From: an uncultured Clostridia bacterium
GTDB lineage: Bacteria > Bacillota > Clostridia > Christensenellales > UBA1242
NCBI GenBank assembly: GCA_944381145.1
Contig: CALWJZ010000005.1
Span: forward strand, 1 to 64,000
Direction of reading: 5' to 3'
DNA length: 64,000 nt
A model generated the notes under the pieces. That model saw only the letters and a list, made by a program, of their open reading frames with translations. It had not been told where the DNA came from and searched no databases. Made by a program: the position numbers and the translations under genes. Shown one piece after another: positions 19,511 through 28,664 of this stretch; position 1 is the stretch's first letter, and each line of letters opens with the position of its first letter.

Positions 19511-19539
19511 ATTCAACCTATCATGGTTGAATTTTTTTT
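19511..19539 (+). terminator. Terminator of gap
   Basis: attcaacc (19511-19518), loop tatcat, ggttgaat (19525-19532), then eight T. Confidence 0.85.
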
Positions 19540-19667
19540 GACTCTACACATAAAATATCTTTATTATATTTATTAAAAAGGTTATTTGTCTTTTTTCTTT
19601 AGAAGAGTTAACACAAAAAATATTTCATGAAATTAGATTGTAGAGAAATTTAAATATTAATATAGAC

Positions 19668-21695
19668 CTACTTTTTATATGTTAATACCCTTAAACTATT
19701 TAATATAGCAAGTAATGTTACACCAACATCAGCAAAAACAGCAAAAACCATACCCGTTATCCCCAAACTACCAAGTAACAAAAATATAAATTTAGTAAGA
19801 CCTGCAAATATTATATTTTGCATAACTATCTTTTTAGTAAATTTAGATATTTTTATGAGTTTTGGAATTTGATTTAAATTGTCGTCTGCTATAACAACGT
19901 CACTGCTCTCTATTGTTGCTTGACTTCCTTTTATTCCCATACTAATACCTACATCACTTAATTGCAAAGCAGGAGCATCATTTAGTCCATCACCAACAAA
20001 AGCAATGGTTTTGTTTTCTTTATTTTTTTCGCATTCAACAATTTTAAATTTATCTTCTGGCAAAAGCTCAGACTTATATTCTTTTATACCAACTGCCTTA
20101 CAAACTTTTTTTGTAATTATATTATTATCTCCTGACAAAATCATAGTATCAATTTTCAAATCATTTATGTCTTTAATTGCTTGTTTTGCATTATCTTTTA
20201 TTTTATCACTTAGATAAATTATACCTATAAGTTTATCATTTTTCGTTACATCAACTTGTGTATAACCTTTTGCATTCAAACTCCTTCCAACCATATATTG
20301 ATTAGATTTTATTGAAAAACTTATGCCTTTGCCTGAAATTTCTTTAAAATTTGAAATTTTGATATTCACTTTTTTATTATAATAATTACATATTGCTTTA
20401 GCAATTGGGTGCAAAGAGTTTTGCTCCCCTGCAACAACAATTTGTAATAAATGACTTTTTGTAATCTTACCAATTGTATCAATTTTTACAACTTGAAAAT
20501 CTCCAGTTGTTATTGTTCCCGTCTTGTCAAACAATATTTTATTCAAATTAGCACAAGCATCTAAATAATTACTTCCTTTAATTAAAATTCCTTGTTTACT
20601 ACATCTCCCAATTCCCGAAAAATAACTAAGTGGTACTGATATAGCAAATGCACAAGGACAAGATACAACTAAAAATATAAGTCCTCTATATATTGCAGTA
20701 TTTAAATCTTTTAGCACTAGCCATGTAATTCCCCAAACTATTATAGACAGAGCAATAACACAAATAGTATAATAACTAGAAAACTTAGCGATAAAAGATT
20801 CGGTTTTTGATTTTTTATTAGAAGCATTACTAACTAAATTTAAAATTTTTGACACAGTACTATCTTTATATTCATTTGTAACCTTAATCATCAAGTTACT
20901 ATCTAATACAATTGATCCAGATGCAATATCATCATCAATTTTGACAGCAACAGGAACACTTTCACCAGTTAAGTGTTTTTTATCTATATTTGCATTCCCT
21001 TCTATTATTACACCATCTAAAGCAACTTTTTCTCCAGGTTTTACAATTAATATATCACCAATATGCACAGATTCAGGCTTGACTTTTTTTTCTTTTCCAG
21101 AACACAAAATTGTTGCGTATTCTGGTTGTGTGTTTATTAGAGCTGATATACTTTTTCTTGAATAATTTACAGCTCTAGCTTCTAGCATTTTGCCCAATGT
21201 GTAAAGTGCAATTACCATAATTCCTTCTGTACTTTCACCTATTACACAAGCACCAATTACTGAAATAGTTATTAATAAATTTTCATTTAATTTTAAGTGT
21301 ATAATTTGCAAGAAAGCTTTGTAATAAGTTCTATAACCCAAAAATAAAGCAGATATAATTAATAATATATAATAAGCAATATAATTCAATTTGCCAAATA
21401 TGACAATAATACCTAATAATATGCCAATAATATACAACAAAATGTCATAAACTTTAATATTAGTATCATTTTGTTTATTTTCAGTTATTTTTACATCAGG
21501 ATTTACTATCTTTGCAGTTTTATATATTTCTTTTAAAATTGATTTGTATTTTTCATCAGCAATTTCCAAAAACATTTTGCTTGTAGAAAAATTAATATTA
21601 CACGATATAACTCCTTCAATTTTGGCAACATATTTTTCTAATGTAAGAGCGCAATTTGCACAATCTAATCCTACTACATTTAGTTCTTTATTCAT
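19668..21695 (-). CDS. Heavy-metal P1B-type ATPase (Cd/Zn/Pb type)
   Basis: 675 residues. Exports soft divalent metals across the cytoplasmic membrane using ATP. An N-terminal HMA domain has GLDCANC (Cys12, Cys15). Then four hydrophobic helices, TGES, the transport motif SCPCAF (~344-349), phosphorylation site DKTGTIT (~388), SLHPIA with the P1B-specific HP, GDGLNDAPAL and two final helices. The CPC motif with one HMA domain next to a CadC-like repressor favours Cd/Zn over Cu. Start overlaps the repressor stop (TAATG). Confidence 0.93.
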   Translation of the reverse strand: MNKELNVVGLDCANCALTLEKYVAKIEGVISCNINFSTSKMFLEIADEKYKSILKEIYKTAKIVNPDVKITENKQNDTNIKVYDILLYIIGILLGIIVIFGKLNYIAYYILLIISALFLGYRTYYKAFLQIIHLKLNENLLITISVIGACVIGESTEGIMVIALYTLGKMLEARAVNYSRKSISALINTQPEYATILCSGKEKKVKPESVHIGDILIVKPGEKVALDGVIIEGNANIDKKHLTGESVPVAVKIDDDIASGSIVLDSNLMIKVTNEYKDSTVSKILNLVSNASNKKSKTESFIAKFSSYYTICVIALSIIVWGITWLVLKDLNTAIYRGLIFLVVSCPCAFAISVPLSYFSGIGRCSKQGILIKGSNYLDACANLNKILFDKTGTITTGDFQVVKIDTIGKITKSHLLQIVVAGEQNSLHPIAKAICNYYNKKVNIKISNFKEISGKGISFSIKSNQYMVGRSLNAKGYTQVDVTKNDKLIGIIYLSDKIKDNAKQAIKDINDLKIDTMILSGDNNIITKKVCKAVGIKEYKSELLPEDKFKIVECEKNKENKTIAFVGDGLNDAPALQLSDVGISMGIKGSQATIESSDVVIADDNLNQIPKLIKISKFTKKIVMQNIIFAGLTKFIFLLLGSLGITGMVFAVFADVGVTLLAILNSLRVLTYKK

Positions 21696-22057
21696 TAATC
21701 TATCTCCTGCAAATGATTTAAACCTAATTCAAAAATATCTTTTACATGATTATCTGCAAGAGAATAAAAAATTTCTTTACCTTTTTTTTGATATTTAATT
21801 AATTTGTTTTCTTTTAAAAATTTTAACTGATGTGATATTGCAGATTTAGTCATATCCAATGCTACAGCAATATCGCATACACACATAGAACCAACTTCAT
21901 CTAAGGCACATATGATTTTTAGTCTTGTTACATCTGCAAAAGTTTTAAAAAATGTATACATGTTATCAAATATTTTTATTTTTTTTATACTATTTTTTGC
22001 TATATCAACTATATCCTTATACAAACAATAGCAATCGCATTTACATTTATTTTCCAT
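21695..22057 (-). CDS. ArsR/SmtB-family metal-sensing repressor, CadC-like
   Basis: 120 residues. Winged-helix repressor that releases DNA when metal binds. The alpha3 sensor motif is MCVCD (Cys59, Cys61, Asp62), and a Cys-rich N-terminus CKCDCYC (Cys5, 7, 9, 11) supplies extra ligands as in CadC. The recognition helix is TKSAISHQLKFL (~70-81). It is co-transcribed with the ATPase and probably represses both from the repeats just upstream. GAGGAA precedes ATG. Confidence 0.92.
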   Translation of the reverse strand: MENKCKCDCYCLYKDIVDIAKNSIKKIKIFDNMYTFFKTFADVTRLKIICALDEVGSMCVCDIAVALDMTKSAISHQLKFLKENKLIKYQKKGKEIFYSLADNHVKDIFELGLNHLQEID

Positions 22058-22076
22058 TAAATTCCTCTTTTATCAA

Positions 22077-22135
22077 TTGAATATTTATTCAACTATTATA
22101 TGAATATAATAATTGAATAATTACTCAATTGTCAA
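22077..22135 (-). promoter_or_regulatory. Promoter and operator of the metal efflux operon
   Basis: Minus strand TTGACA (22130-22135), 18-nt spacer, TATTAT (22106-22111). Downstream is a perfect 7-2-7 inverted repeat ttgaata-tt-tattcaa (22077-22092), and related tgaata/ttgaata half-sites recur at 22100-22119, within the promoter. TGAATA/TATTCA half-sites fit ArsR/SmtB operators. Confidence 0.65.
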
Positions 22136-22360
22136 GCATAATTTGTTTATTTTTTTATTTTTTTTATTTTTTTTATTTTAGTTATTATTAAATTATGTGC
22201 ATATGCTCATATGAATATATTATCATACAACATTAAAATAATTATTTTTAATTTATTTATTTTGTATTTACTTAAAATAAATTTTTATAATTATATAATC
22301 TATTATTAGGCATTTATTTTAATATTAAAAATAATAATATACTTTTTTTTAATATTAAAA
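22136..22360. other. Long AT-rich spacer without a gene
   Basis: Part of the 334-nt gap between the metal repressor and mnmA. It is almost pure A/T with short direct repeats (ttttttattttttttattt, aatattaaaa twice). I see no gene or RNA in it. Confidence 0.6.
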
Positions 22361-22388
22361 CAAAAAAAGCCTAGAAATTTTCTAAGCT
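22361..22388 (-). terminator. Terminator of mnmA
   Basis: agcctagaaa (22368-22377) pairs with tttctaagct (22379-22388) with one G-T pair; on the minus strand TTTTTTTG follows. Confidence 0.75.
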
Positions 22389-22391
22389 TAA

Positions 22392-23465
22392 TTAAAATAC
22401 TTCTTCTATTACTCCACCACCAAGGCATTTTGTTTCATCATAAAATACCACATACTGTCCAGGTGTTACTGCTCTTTGTCGATCATTAAATGTAACAATT
22501 ACTTTGTCTGGTTGTATTGATACTTTTACTTTTTGATCTGGTTGTCTATATCTAAATTTGGCAAAGCATTCAAATTCTTGAGATTCAGGTTTGTATGGTA
22601 TCCAATTAATATTATAAGACACAAGTCCTGAAGAAAATAATTCACTTGCTTCGCCTTGACTTACAATAAGTTTATTATTTTTTACATCTTTATCAACAAC
22701 AAACCATCTTTTGCCATTGCCATCTTTTTTCCCACCTATATTAAGCCCTCTTCTTTGACCCAAAGTATAATACATAACGCCATCATGTTCGCCTATTTTT
22801 TTGCCATTTAAGTCTACTATATCACCCTTTTTAGAAGGAATATAATTTTTCAAAAATTCTCTAAATCGTTTTTCTCCAATAAAGCATATACCTGTACTAT
22901 CTTTTTTTTCTGCAGTTGACAAACCATATTTTTCTGCAATCTTTCTTACATCAGACTTTACAAGATCTCCTAGTGGAAAAATAACTTTTTTCAATTGCTC
23001 TTGGCTCAATTGATTCAAAAAATATGTTTGATCCTTATTTGTATCTTTTGCTTTTAACAAATAAGTACATCCATTTTCTCTTTTTACTTTTGCATAATGC
23101 CCTGTAGCTATAAAATCAGCACCCAAATTTAGAGCATATTCCAAAAAAGGTCCAAATTTGATTTCTCTATTACATAAAACATCTGGATTAGGGGTTCTTC
23201 CTTTTTCATATTCTTGAACAAAATATTTAAACACTCTGTCCATATATTCTTCAGAAAAATTTACCGAAAAATATGGTATACCTAGTTTATTGCATACTCT
23301 TTTTACATCTTCATAATCAGCAACAGATGTGCAAACTCCATTTTCGTCATCTTCTTCCCAATTATGCATAAACAATCCAATAACTTCATAGCCTTGTTCT
23401 TTTAGAAGCGCAGCAGTAACTGAACTATCCACACCACCAGACATACCAACAACAACTTTTGTCAT
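22392..23465 (-). CDS. mnmA: tRNA 2-thiouridine(34) synthase MnmA
   Basis: 357 residues. Thiolates U34 of tRNA-Lys, -Glu and -Gln with ATP. PP-loop SGGVDSS (residues 9-15), catalytic cysteines in [11 protein letters not shown] (Cys98) and [10 protein letters not shown] (~200), plus PNPD and LGQRRGL motifs. Length is standard. Start ATG overlaps the stop of the TM2-protein gene (ATGA), so the two are coupled. No cysteine desulfurase gene is adjacent in this window. Confidence 0.96.
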   Translation of the reverse strand: MTKVVVGMSGGVDSSVTAALLKEQGYEVIGLFMHNWEEDDENGVCTSVADYEDVKRVCNKLGIPYFSVNFSEEYMDRVFKYFVQEYEKGRTPNPDVLCNREIKFGPFLEYALNLGADFIATGHYAKVKRENGCTYLLKAKDTNKDQTYFLNQLSQEQLKKVIFPLGDLVKSDVRKIAEKYGLSTAEKKDSTGICFIGEKRFREFLKNYIPSKKGDIVDLNGKKIGEHDGVMYYTLGQRRGLNIGGKKDGNGKRWFVVDKDVKNNKLIVSQGEASELFSSGLVSYNINWIPYKPESQEFECFAKFRYRQPDQKVKVSIQPDKVIVTFNDRQRAVTPGQYVVFYDETKCLGGGVIEEVF

Positions 23466-23932
23466 TTATTTTCTCCTTTCTCAGCAAGTACGACAGGAAT
23501 TTTGAATCTATAAAATATAACATTAATAATATCACATACCCATAGAATAACATTAATAGCCATGGCAACAAAAACTATTTCATACAAAAGTCTAAAAATA
23601 ATTACTGTTTTTAAAGTCTTTATCGATAATTGTAAAGAAAAAAATATTATTGCTAAAACAAAATTAAATAGTGAGAAAAAAGCCCTTACATTTCTATTAA
23701 CATAGAAATGATTAATACCTAAAAACCCAAAGAAAATTGTAAGTAGTAACAGTTTAATTCTACTTACATCAGTAGGAACTACTGTAGAAAAACATATCAA
23801 ATCAGACATATCTAATTTTCTATATTGTTTAACTTGTTTATTGCTAGCATTCAAAATTTGTTCATCAGTTATATTACAATACTTACATATTTTATTTTGT
23901 ATCATTTTAGACCCACATATTGGACATCTCAT
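23462..23932 (-). CDS. Zinc-ribbon TM2-domain membrane protein
   Basis: 156 residues. N-terminal zinc ribbon CPIC (3-6) and CKYC (16-19), a polar linker, then three to four membrane segments beginning with [17 protein letters not shown], the TM2-domain signature (G.LG.H.FY..R). TM2 proteins are widespread and of unclear role. Coupled to mnmA by a 4-nt overlap. Confidence 0.8.
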   Translation of the reverse strand: MRCPICGSKMIQNKICKYCNITDEQILNASNKQVKQYRKLDMSDLICFSTVVPTDVSRIKLLLLTIFFGFLGINHFYVNRNVRAFFSLFNFVLAIIFFSLQLSIKTLKTVIIFRLLYEIVFVAMAINVILWVCDIINVIFYRFKIPVVLAEKGENK

Positions 23933-24067
23933 AAAAAACCCTTTTTCAATAAAATAAACAATTTGTTGTTTAAATTAATATAATATTATCACAAAAATTT
24001 CATATCATTAATTTTTTATATGATTATATTTTATCACATTACATCTATACATTCAATCAATATTCAC

Positions 24068-24096
24068 AAAAAGACCATTCTTTAATAGAAATGGCC
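24068..24096 (-). terminator. Terminator of the giant-protein operon
   Basis: gaccatt (24073-24079) pairs with aatggcc (24090-24096) with one G-T pair, followed on the minus strand by TTTTTG. It follows the last small gene of the operon. Confidence 0.65.
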
Positions 24097-24161
24097 TTTT
24101 TTTGATGAACAATTTTTTAATAATAAATTATATAAATAATTGATTAAATATATAAACACTA

Positions 24162-24404
24162 TTAATTATTTCCAGTAATAATTTTTTTGATTTCTTTTAA
24201 ATTAGCTAGTGTTAATTCTTCATCAATTTCTTTGTATGCATTTTTAAATGCATTTTTGATTTCTGTACTAACATTTGGTTTTTCAAGTGCAATATCTCTA
24301 ACTTTTTTTGCAAAAGTTAAAATCTCTTCCTTGGTAGTAAAATCAACTTCTTTGATTATTCTTTCTATAATTTCAAATTTATATACATTTGGATTTTTTG
24401 CCAT
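24162..24404 (-). CDS. Small helical hypothetical protein
   Basis: 80 residues from the ATG at 24404 (MAKNPNVYKFEII). AAGGTGG lies five bases upstream; the GTG at 24413 would put that site inside the gene. Predicted as three or four helices, mixed charge, no membrane segment, no family recognised. It is the last gene of the operon that begins with the two giant proteins, 17 nt behind the 106-residue gene. Confidence 0.65.
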   Translation of the reverse strand: MAKNPNVYKFEIIERIIKEVDFTTKEEILTFAKKVRDIALEKPNVSTEIKNAFKNAYKEIDEELTLANLKEIKKIITGNN

Positions 24405-24421
24405 ATTTACCACCTTTTGAG

Positions 24422-24742
24422 TTATTTTGTTTTCTCGTCTTCTATGCCATACATTTCTTTTAATTTAGGAAGTATTACTTTTAATTCTTCTCTATCTTTT
24501 TCGTACATTTTTTGTTTTTCTTCATCAATAACTGATTGTTCACCCGATGTTGGTTTTTGAACCTTGCAATCTTTGTAGTATTGAAGCACAATTTTTGCAT
24601 GAGTTGCATTATTTGCTTCATTTAAATTACGAAGGTTTACATTACTAGGACTAAAAATATCTTCATCTTGCTTTTCTTCCTGTTCTTTTGCCATTCTTTC
24701 AGCTTTTTCTTTTATTCTTTTCAATAATTCATTATTCCCCAT
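24422..24742 (-). CDS. Small charged coiled-coil hypothetical protein
   Basis: 106 residues, helical and highly charged: ELLKRIKEKAERMAKEQEEK at the start and a C-terminal helix EELKVILPKLKEMYG. No membrane segment or signal. AGGGG precedes ATG. It lies between the 1257-residue gene (91 nt upstream) and the 80-residue gene, in the same direction, and may be a chaperone-like or adaptor partner of the giant proteins; that is only inference from position, size and charge. Confidence 0.6.
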   Translation of the reverse strand: MGNNELLKRIKEKAERMAKEQEEKQDEDIFSPSNVNLRNLNEANNATHAKIVLQYYKDCKVQKPTSGEQSVIDEEKQKMYEKDREELKVILPKLKEMYGIEDEKTK

Positions 24743-24833
24743 ATTTTACCCCTAAAGTTTTTTTCTATTTTACAACAATCTTTAGTATATGTCAATATGG
24801 TTTTTTATTAATTTGCACGATACACTAATAAAT

Positions 24834-27800
24834 TTACATACCCTCATTATCATGTGTTATACTATTATCAAAATTTTTTCCTAAAATTTGGTCTTCCAAA
24901 AACTGATTTCTTTGTGAAAGTTCATCTATGTTGTTTTGTAATATCTTTTTCTGATCTGCAAGATCTTTTAATTGTTCTAGTTTCTTTTTTTCTTCTTCAC
25001 TAATTTCACGAATTCTTGCCTGTTTGGCCAATTGTTCATTGTTGGAATTATTATAAGTGTTAAATATCTCAACTTTTTTTATATTCTTAGATCTCTCTTC
25101 TAATTGTTGTTTCTCTAATTGTTGTTTCTCTAATTGCAAAGCATATTCCCTAATATGTTGATTACTTATAACTGAGTTATAAGCATTTTCTAAAAAAGAA
25201 TATCCTAATTTGTCTTTATCATTGAAAGTTAACTGAATTTCATCAATGGTCTTACAAGCTAATATTTGAGATGCTAGTTCATCACTTAAATTATTCCCAA
25301 TTTTTAAATTAATATTTTGTTCAATATCAACAACAGGCCACAAAGCATTAGTTAATTCAGTACCAAATGTATCTCCTATTACATTTTCTATATCTTCAGA
25401 ACTCAAAAAATTATTTTCCTTTAAAATACTTTCAAATCTTGTTGTTAGCATTTGTGCTTTACCTTCCATAATATTATGGGGTTTATTTTGTTTCTGAGCA
25501 CTAGATAAAATATGAGATTTTAATTCTTTTTTTAATTGCACTTCTTCTGGCAATTGATTACCATTTTCAGGTTCAGTTACTAAATATTCTAAAATACGCT
25601 GAAAAGAACCAAGTCTTTTTTGAGAATTTTCATCTAAATTTAGTGTTTGCGAACTATTTTCTAAAATATGTTTATAAAGTCCAGCGAGCAAAGCCAAACC
25701 TGCCATACCTTTTTTTTCATCTAACGAAGTATTTTCGTCAATTTTTATCAACACTCTATTTTGATTTTGTGTTGGTTTTGTTTTATCATTATCAGAAGTC
25801 CCACTCTGTTTAACATCTGATTTTTCATCTGGTTGTTCTTTTGGTTGTTCAGTGGATTTTTCATCTGATTTTTGTAATTCTTCTCCTAAAGAATCTTTTT
25901 TACTACTTTGTTCTTCAGAAATATTGCCATTCTCTTGAGGATTGCCTTCATTTGTAGAATTTCTTGTTGAATTTAAACTGCTATTTGAGGTAGGCGTTTC
26001 CAAATTAAAAGTAATCATTGTATTATCAATAATTTTTATTAAATTATCAATAATTTTACCAGTAGATTTAGCACAATAAGGTTTAAATTTGTTTAATAAA
26101 CCTTGTTCATCAAACTTTGGATATTTTTCAGAAAACTTCATTTGAATTTGATTCAAAGTCGGTTCTTCTATAACAGGTTCTTGGGTTTGAGAATTATCAC
26201 TTAATTGTGAAGATTGAGTATCTCTAGTAGTTTGCTTTTTTTCTACCTTACTCAAAGTTTGTCCAGCATATTTTTTTATGGCTTCTGAAACTTGCGATGT
26301 CAATATTTTTTTATTTTCGTCAGTTTCATTTTTTATAAGTTCTTCAAATTCTTCTAATTCAGATTTACCACTTTCTGGAGATTTAGACAACAAGTGTCCA
26401 TAAGCAGACAACGCCAAATATTCATCTAATATACTTTGTGATGATTTTATTTGGTCGTCATTAATAGATTGTGTGCCATTATTAATTTCAATAGATTTTT
26501 CGCTATATAATCTTTTTAATAAATCTAATTTGTTTTGAGCATCATCGCCTTTTATGATTTCAATATAATCATTGTTATTATTAATTTCGTCAGTAATTCT
26601 TTGAATAATAACACTACGAACTTGAGCATTACTAATCAAATTAGCTCTATCTTTAGCATCTTGCGATTGTTCTGATGCCAATACCATTTTTAAACTGTCA
26701 CCCGTAAAGAAAGGATTATTGCAATCAATTCCTTGACTCTCTAAATGCTTAATTAAATCATCAATAGAAGCATTAGGGTTATTTTGTTTAAAAGTATTAA
26801 TCGATTCTGCAAAAGGTTTACAATTTTCATATAAAAATTTTGTTCTATCATAAACTGCATATTGTTCAAAAACATCGCCCAAAATATATTCGCCACTTGC
26901 ATTGGTTAATTTTAAACACTCATTTAAAATATCTACGTTAGAAATCTTTGATATATTTTGGTCTATATCAAATAATATTGAAGGTTCTTCTTCCTTTGTA
27001 TTTGAAGTATTGTTATTTGATTGTTTTTTCGCCTCTAAACTTTTATTAATATCATTTACAACAGCTTGAATATTATCCATTTTTAATGAATTTGGAATTA
27101 ATTCTGAGTTTACCGATAGTTCCCATATTCCAGCATTATTTTTACTAACACTAATAAATTCACATGCTCCAATATCAGTTACAACTTTTTTAATAACTGA
27201 TAATTTATCATCAGCCGACAACTTTTTATTATCTTCTTGTTCTAATGCTTTTTGTACTATTTGAGTTTGAAATTGGCTCATTAAATCTAGAGTATAATAA
27301 GCTTTTTCAACTTCTATTAATCTTTGTTCAAGTTTATTTTTCTCTTCATGATTATTTGAATTTTGAATTTTTGTTTTTATACCATCAATTGTATCTAAAT
27401 ATTTGTTTGCTATTTCAGAAGTTTTAGGTAAAATATCAAATTCACTGGAATCAAACATCTGTTCTTGCATTGAATCAGCAAATTTATCAATGACACCACC
27501 ATCTACTCTACTATTTAATGTTATTTCGTTATCAGTTTCTAGACTAAAAATATTTTGATGTAAATTTTCAGGCATAAAATTTTGAAATATTTGAGCAAGA
27601 GCAATTCTTTTTGCATCATCTCTAGCCAATCTATCATTAGCAATTCTAAAAGATTGCCAATCAGGATTATCAATACTATAATTTACTTTTAATTTTTCAT
27701 ACTCTTCGATAAGCAAATTTCTATCTTCTCTACTCAAACCTTTTGTATCTGGACGCATAGAATCAATAAAAAAGTCAAAAATGCTCTCTGCAGTATATGT

Positions 27801-28607
27801 ATGTTTACGATCTTTATTATTTAAATAATTATCTAAAAAATTATTGATATACTGTTCTTGAATTCTTGGTCTCACGATAGTACCATTAGAAGATGTGTAA
27901 AAATAGCCATTTTTATTTGTACTAGTTTTTTTTTCATCAATTTGCCATTTCCCATTTTCAAACTTTAGACTAGTACCCAAATACTCAAAAGCTCTAACAA
28001 TTTCCAAATCTAATTCTCTAGAAGATGTTAATCCCAATTCATCAATTGTTTTTGCATAATTAGAAACATCAAAATTGGAAACTCCATTATTTTGCGTAAC
28101 ATAACTTCCTACTTCCGTTAAAACAGATTTATAACATTCAAAAGCTTTGTCATACTCATTTTGCAGGCTAGAAAGATATGGACTATTTTCGTATTTTTTA
28201 GTAACTAATTTATAATCATCATCTAGTTTGGTAATTTTACTTAAAACATTTGCAAGATTGTGGAGTTGTTTTTCATTAAGTTTCTCCAAATTATCTGCAG
28301 ATAAAAACAAAATATTCTTTGCATCTATACTTTCAAAATTGCCGTTTTCAACAGATTGTGTAATTTTGGAAATTAATTTACTTTTATTTTTAGTCCACGG
28401 AAAAACACTCTTAACTTTTGATGATGTTGATTTGATTCCATCTTTTAGAGATTGTGTAGATGTATATAGTTGTTGAAACAACTCAGATTTAAATTCAGGA
28501 TTAAACGAACTTTCGCCATAAAAAATTCTAGACAAATCTTTAGGTCTTCTTTGTCTATCTTTTTTGTCAAACAAAGTTTTTTCTGTTTTATTTTGTTCTC
28601 TTGACAT
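24834..28607 (-). CDS. Giant helical protein, paralogue of the upstream 1722-residue protein
   Basis: 1257 residues, family not recognised, no signal peptide and no membrane segment. Mostly alpha-helical, with a low-complexity Ser/Asn/Glu/Lys linker (~870-960) and a C-terminal coiled coil (LEKQQLEKQQLEERS, then EISEEEKKKLEQLKDLADQK). Several blocks line up in the same order with the adjacent 1722-residue protein: FPWTKNKSKLIS (~66), a domain starting VRAFEYLGTSLKFENG (~205), DDKLSVIKKVV (~463), EQYAVYDRTKFL (~578) and KFKPYCAKSTGK (~838). AAGGTGG precedes ATG. It is 57 nt behind its paralogue. Probably a cytoplasmic structural protein or a secreted substrate of the neighbouring type IV machinery; function unknown. 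Confidence 0.8.
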   Translation of the reverse strand: MSREQNKTEKTLFDKKDRQRRPKDLSRIFYGESSFNPEFKSELFQQLYTSTQSLKDGIKSTSSKVKSVFPWTKNKSKLISKITQSVENGNFESIDAKNILFLSADNLEKLNEKQLHNLANVLSKITKLDDDYKLVTKKYENSPYLSSLQNEYDKAFECYKSVLTEVGSYVTQNNGVSNFDVSNYAKTIDELGLTSSRELDLEIVRAFEYLGTSLKFENGKWQIDEKKTSTNKNGYFYTSSNGTIVRPRIQEQYINNFLDNYLNNKDRKHTYTAESIFDFFIDSMRPDTKGLSREDRNLLIEEYEKLKVNYSIDNPDWQSFRIANDRLARDDAKRIALAQIFQNFMPENLHQNIFSLETDNEITLNSRVDGGVIDKFADSMQEQMFDSSEFDILPKTSEIANKYLDTIDGIKTKIQNSNNHEEKNKLEQRLIEVEKAYYTLDLMSQFQTQIVQKALEQEDNKKLSADDKLSVIKKVVTDIGACEFISVSKNNAGIWELSVNSELIPNSLKMDNIQAVVNDINKSLEAKKQSNNNTSNTKEEEPSILFDIDQNISKISNVDILNECLKLTNASGEYILGDVFEQYAVYDRTKFLYENCKPFAESINTFKQNNPNASIDDLIKHLESQGIDCNNPFFTGDSLKMVLASEQSQDAKDRANLISNAQVRSVIIQRITDEINNNNDYIEIIKGDDAQNKLDLLKRLYSEKSIEINNGTQSINDDQIKSSQSILDEYLALSAYGHLLSKSPESGKSELEEFEELIKNETDENKKILTSQVSEAIKKYAGQTLSKVEKKQTTRDTQSSQLSDNSQTQEPVIEEPTLNQIQMKFSEKYPKFDEQGLLNKFKPYCAKSTGKIIDNLIKIIDNTMITFNLETPTSNSSLNSTRNSTNEGNPQENGNISEEQSSKKDSLGEELQKSDEKSTEQPKEQPDEKSDVKQSGTSDNDKTKPTQNQNRVLIKIDENTSLDEKKGMAGLALLAGLYKHILENSSQTLNLDENSQKRLGSFQRILEYLVTEPENGNQLPEEVQLKKELKSHILSSAQKQNKPHNIMEGKAQMLTTRFESILKENNFLSSEDIENVIGDTFGTELTNALWPVVDIEQNINLKIGNNLSDELASQILACKTIDEIQLTFNDKDKLGYSFLENAYNSVISNQHIREYALQLEKQQLEKQQLEERSKNIKKVEIFNTYNNSNNEQLAKQARIREISEEEKKKLEQLKDLADQKKILQNNIDELSQRNQFLEDQILGKNFDNSITHDNEGM
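25100..25133. repeat. Short in-gene tandem repeat (15-bp unit)
   Basis: ctaattgttgtttct occurs at 25100-25114 and 25115-25129 and begins a third time. It encodes the repeated LEKQQ in the C-terminal coiled coil of the giant protein. Confidence 0.7.
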
Positions 28608-28664
28608 TTAACGAACCCACCTTAATTTTCTTTTGAAATATTACATATTTACACTAAAATTGTA

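Noticed and set aside
25100-25133. CRISPR-like or minisatellite repeat
   Set aside because: Only about two and a half 15-bp units inside a coding region, in frame, encoding a coiled-coil LEKQQ repeat.
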